Source of the DNA: an uncultured Halieaceae bacterium
GTDB taxonomy: Bacteria > Pseudomonadota > Gammaproteobacteria > Pseudomonadales > Halieaceae
Assembly (NCBI GenBank): GCA_913063005.1
Contig: CAJXZI010000105.1
Span: 1 to 6,893, forward strand
DNA length: 6,893 nucleotides
Direction of reading: 5' to 3'
Shown: piece after piece, positions 5,310 through 6,893 of the stretch
Position numbering within the stretch: position 1 is the first letter of the stretch
Layout: each line of letters opens with the position of its first letter
Made by a program: the position numbers and the translations under genes
Notes under the pieces: model-generated
The model's database searches: none
Told to the model about the DNA's origin: nothing
The model's input: only the letters and a program-made list of their open reading frames with translations

Positions 5310-5523
5310 ATGCAGTGGGGAGAAAAGGGTAGCGCTCTGCGATAAAACCAAGACAAATGTCAGAGGTAAGCGCAAAGAGAAAACTGGCAGTGGCCCGAGC
5401 AGTCACGACAACAATCGCGACCACAGCCACAGCCACAGCCACAGCCACAGCCACAGCCACAGCCACAAAAGCAACAGCCACGCGGGTACTGAGGACGAGG
5501 CAGAGCCGTCTTCAATGGCTTAA
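5310..5523 (+). other. Possible frameshifted small His/Ser-rich ORF
   Basis: ATG 5310 has a good Shine-Dalgarno (GGAG 5301-5304, 5-nt spacing) but its frame stops at TAA 5343 after 11 codons. The +1 frame is open from 5254 to TAA 5521-5523 but has no ATG, GTG or TTG. Removing one base, for example in the GGGG run 5317-5320, would join the two into about 70 codons. The product would have a basic middle (VRGKRKEK), then SSHDNNRDH, seven Ser-His pairs, and an acidic tail (GTEDEAEPSS). Such a His-rich run could bind metal ions. A second + strand ORF (ATG 5357 to TGA 5531-5533, 58 codons, Thr-Ala repeat) lacks a ribosome-binding site. Because the hexamer repeat has no stop in any frame, these openings may be accidental; low confidence. 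Confidence 0.25.
5421..5467 (+). repeat. CCACAG hexanucleotide tandem repeat (7.8 units)
   Basis: Seven perfect CCACAG units (5421-5462) are followed by CCACA (5463-5467), then AAAAG, with no interruptions. Perfect purity suggests recent slippage expansion. The unit length is a multiple of three, so changes in copy number keep any reading frame. The frames give His-Ser, Thr-Ala or Pro-Gln on the + strand and Cys-Gly, Val-Ala or Leu-Trp on the - strand. It lies in the 226-nt gap between convergent genes. Confidence 0.95.
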
Positions 5524-6206
5524 AGAAGCTTGAAGCGTGGCCCTCGTGGTGCTGGGGTTTTATGTTCCGCTGGCAACTGACACAAGCGCTCCATTTTGTT
5601 GACGCTACCGTCCGCATACTCCCAGACGAGCAAATCGCCCTCTCGATAGCGCCTTACGACTCTCGGTCCCCATCCGAAGACGTAAAAATTGAGCACCTTG
5701 TCTTCCCAAATCATCGAGGCAGATGTGCGCATGCAATACTCACGACTGCCGGCGGTAAACAACACTCGGCCCTCAGTGTCATTTGTATTGAGGCCCCCAG
5801 AGCTGTTGGGGCCATAGTCGTGGATGATGCCTGCCGCTGTAACGACGACTCGCTCTCCGCATTGCTCCACTCTCTCCACGTGTCCTTTGCGTGCTCCGCT
5901 AATGGCTCGCCAAAGCCCTCGGATGTCGTCGGCATCACCTGGTAGTGGCTCCGAGCAATCTCTCAATATGGGCAGAGGGAAATGATTATAAGCACAGCCC
6001 GGGGTATTTCCTTTGGGGATATCACTTGCCAGTAGGCCCGTGCCATCGAGTGTGGGTAGCTCGCAGTAGTTCAAGACGGAGCCGTCGCCGGCCAGCGTGT
6101 CAGGGTCGATGGTCAATGGTGGTCGAGGTGAAAGATAAGCTAACCAAAAGACTCCCAGGATCAGGCTGAGCGCCGCAGCAGATAGGTATTTGAGCAGCGT
6201 TAACAT
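5520..6206 (-). CDS. Membrane-anchored or exported six-cysteine protein of unknown function
   Basis: 228 aa; the family was not recognised. Residues 1-25 (LLKYLSAAALSLILGVFWLAYL) form one hydrophobic segment with a Lys before it, so it is an inner-membrane anchor or uncleaved signal. The rest would face the periplasm. There is no lipobox cysteine. Six cysteines (48, 71, 84, 116, 158, 209) suit disulfides in an oxidising compartment. After a Pro-rich linker, residues about 94-210 look like alternating beta strands. They open with DIRGLW and close with LLVWEYADGSVNKMERL, a layout reminiscent of lipocalin-like barrels, which is only an impression. No clear Shine-Dalgarno is seen before ATG 6206. 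It starts 46 nt after the DUF2855 remnant on the same strand, so the pair may once have been one transcript whose promoter was lost at the junction near 6665. Confidence 0.75.
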   Translation of the reverse strand: MLTLLKYLSAAALSLILGVFWLAYLSPRPPLTIDPDTLAGDGSVLNYCELPTLDGTGLLASDIPKGNTPGCAYNHFPLPILRDCSEPLPGDADDIRGLWRAISGARKGHVERVEQCGERVVVTAAGIIHDYGPNSSGGLNTNDTEGRVLFTAGSREYCMRTSASMIWEDKVLNFYVFGWGPRVVRRYREGDLLVWEYADGSVNKMERLCQLPAEHKTPAPRGPRFKLL

Positions 6207-6252
6207 AGACGTCCGGATATAGGGTCCGTGGATGGTAGACGACTATAAATGT

Positions 6253-6663
6253 TCAAGGTCGCAAAATAATTCCGTCTTGGGCGCTGACCTCGCCGTCCAG
6301 CATGGCGACGATTTTTTCTGCGATCGCCTCGGGCCCATTTGACTCAGATATTTGAATCCAGCTTTGTGCTGCAACAATGAAGTCAACCATGGCTGCGCCC
6401 ATTTGCCGCATCATCTCGCCAGAGCCGATACGCTCTCGCAAAACGGCGATTTGATCGGGCGCTGACCAAAAGATGGGTTTTGCACCAGGAAGCTTTGTTG
6501 ATGCGCCGAACGCACCGGCATTCCAGTGCGTTTTACCAACCGAACCCGAGTAGGGGATAGTCTCTTCAAGTCGATGGTGAAGCGCCGCTACAACATCGCT
6601 ATTACCCGCAACATCAAAAATGATTGACTGCTCACCTACCTCGATCTGGTCGATTTCGTCGTA
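6253..6663 (-). pseudogene. DUF2855-family protein, C-terminal fragment truncated at its 5' side
   Basis: Reading the - strand gives about 136 codons, from YDEIDQIEVGEQ (6661 downward) to GIILRP and TGA at 6253-6255. The pattern matches the C-terminal part of DUF2855 proteins, which usually have about 350 residues: FDVAGNSDVVAALHHRL (the family's D-x-AGN-x-x-V-x-A-x-H motif), YSGSVGKTHWNAGAF (cf. YS..VG.THW), LPGAKPIFWSAPDQI, and a final helix-rich section with LDGEVSAQDGIIL. The function is unknown; the family resembles medium-chain dehydrogenases in its N-terminal part, which is missing here. The frame meets TAG at 6673-6675, only four codons above Tyr, exactly where gyrB sequence begins. 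TTG 6441 could serve as an internal start for 62 codons, but nothing supports that. The fragment is most probably dead. Confidence 0.85.
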
Positions 6664-6665
6664 GA

Positions 6666-6830
6666 TGGGAAACTACTATGGATCCCGAGACTCGTCGCAT
6701 GCTGCAAGTTACTATTGAAGATGCGATTGGTGCTGATCAGTTATTTACCACTCTGATGGGAGATCAAGTTGAACCTCGTCGCAACTTCATCGAGGAAAAT
6801 GCATTAAACGTTGAAAATCTTGACGTTTGA
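6666..6830 (+). pseudogene. gyrB: DNA gyrase subunit B, isolated 3' fragment (last 54 codons)
   Basis: From TGG 6666 the + strand encodes the GyrB C-terminus: WETTMDPETRRMLQVTI, EDAIGADQLFTTLMGD, VEPRRNFIEENAL and the end NVENLDV-TGA. This corresponds to the tail of the Toprim/C-terminal domain that joins GyrA. Immediately upstream (6624-6665) the same frame gives unrelated residues (HLPRSGRFRRR) that are antisense to DUF2855, so the gene is cut between codons, not simply continuing. The remaining ~750 codons are not in the window. By hand count the fragment is about 43% GC, while the neighbouring DUF2855 fragment is near 51-52%. Intact family residues and no internal stop suggest recent transfer, a recombination target repeat, or a chimeric join. 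It has no start or ribosome-binding site of its own. Confidence 0.92.
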
Positions 6831-6846
6831 TTGTGTAAACTGATTA

Positions 6847-6876
6847 AAAAACTGTGCGCTTGCACAGTTTTTTTTT
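6847..6876 (+). terminator. Strong rho-independent terminator after gyrB 3' end
   Basis: An 11-bp perfect stem (6847-6857 with 6862-6872, core CTGTGC/GCACAG) has a 4-nt loop, and the T-run spans 6868-6876 (nine Ts). An A-run on the left arm means it could also end - strand transcription. It starts 16 nt after the gyrB stop, so it is probably the native gyrB terminator carried with the fragment. Confidence 0.92.
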
Positions 6877-6893
6877 GCCAAAATTGTTCTATC

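Noticed and set aside
5421..5467. CRISPR-like array
   Set aside because: The repeats are 6 bp and contiguous, with no spacers and no cas genes nearby; it is a simple-sequence repeat.
5296..5617. Minus-strand ORFs giving Val-Ala or Cys-Gly runs across the CCACAG repeat
   Set aside because: They arise because the hexamer has no stop in any frame. One overlaps the real 228-aa gene in another frame, and neither has a ribosome-binding site or a recognisable domain.
6253..6441. Independent 62-aa - strand gene starting at TTG 6441
   Set aside because: The same frame continues upstream to 6663 with clear DUF2855 motifs, so this is the tail of a longer broken gene.
6624..6830. A complete 68-aa + strand gene starting at TTG 6624
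   Set aside because: Its first 14 codons are antisense to DUF2855 coding sequence and it has no ribosome-binding site; only the last 54 codons are real gyrB sequence.

Overview
The window looks like chromosomal DNA of a marine-type gammaproteobacterium of moderate GC (roughly 50-53% by eye). The evidence is a gammaproteobacterial GyrB C-terminus, an FdsA-type NAD-linked formate dehydrogenase, and several glutathione-fold enzymes of kinds common in OM60/NOR5-like and related marine lineages. The lineage is an inference from protein style, not from a database search.

Layout. (1) 1-1189, + strand: the 3' end of the catalytic subunit of a soluble NAD-dependent formate dehydrogenase (fdsA). It overlaps by 8 nt a TTG-started fdhD/fdsC gene for the sulfurtransferase-type maturation factor of that enzyme. 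(2) 1321-3511, + strand: a TetR-family regulator, then a 241-nt spacer rich in symmetric and repeated sequence, then a 456-aa protein made of two DsbA/GST-kappa-like domains. The first domain has lost the canonical active-site residues and the second keeps them. (3) 3751-4392, - strand: a canonical glutathione S-transferase. (4) 4685-5293, + strand: a single-domain DsbA-like 2-hydroxychromene-2-carboxylate isomerase homologue, divergent from the GST across a 292-nt promoter region. (5) 5294-5519: a convergent intergenic region with a 47-bp CCACAG hexanucleotide repeat and a possible frameshifted His/Ser-rich small ORF. (6) 5520-6206, - strand: an exported or membrane-anchored six-cysteine protein of unknown function. 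(7) 6253-6663, - strand: the C-terminal ~136 codons of a DUF2855 protein, cut off at its 5' side. (8) 6666-6830, + strand: the last 54 codons of gyrB, followed by a strong terminator. DUF2855 and gyrB are both broken at the same point (about 6661-6666), so this is a rearrangement junction, the edge of an integrated segment, or an assembly chimera.

How the genes may work together. The centre of the window groups three thioredoxin-fold, probably glutathione-using enzymes (GST, single-domain HCCA-isomerase-like, double-domain GST-kappa-like) with a TetR regulator. This suggests an inducible pathway for detoxifying or isomerising an organic, possibly aromatic, compound. The formate dehydrogenase genes upstream probably form a separate operon. 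No CRISPR array, tRNA, rRNA or recognisable insertion sequence was seen.
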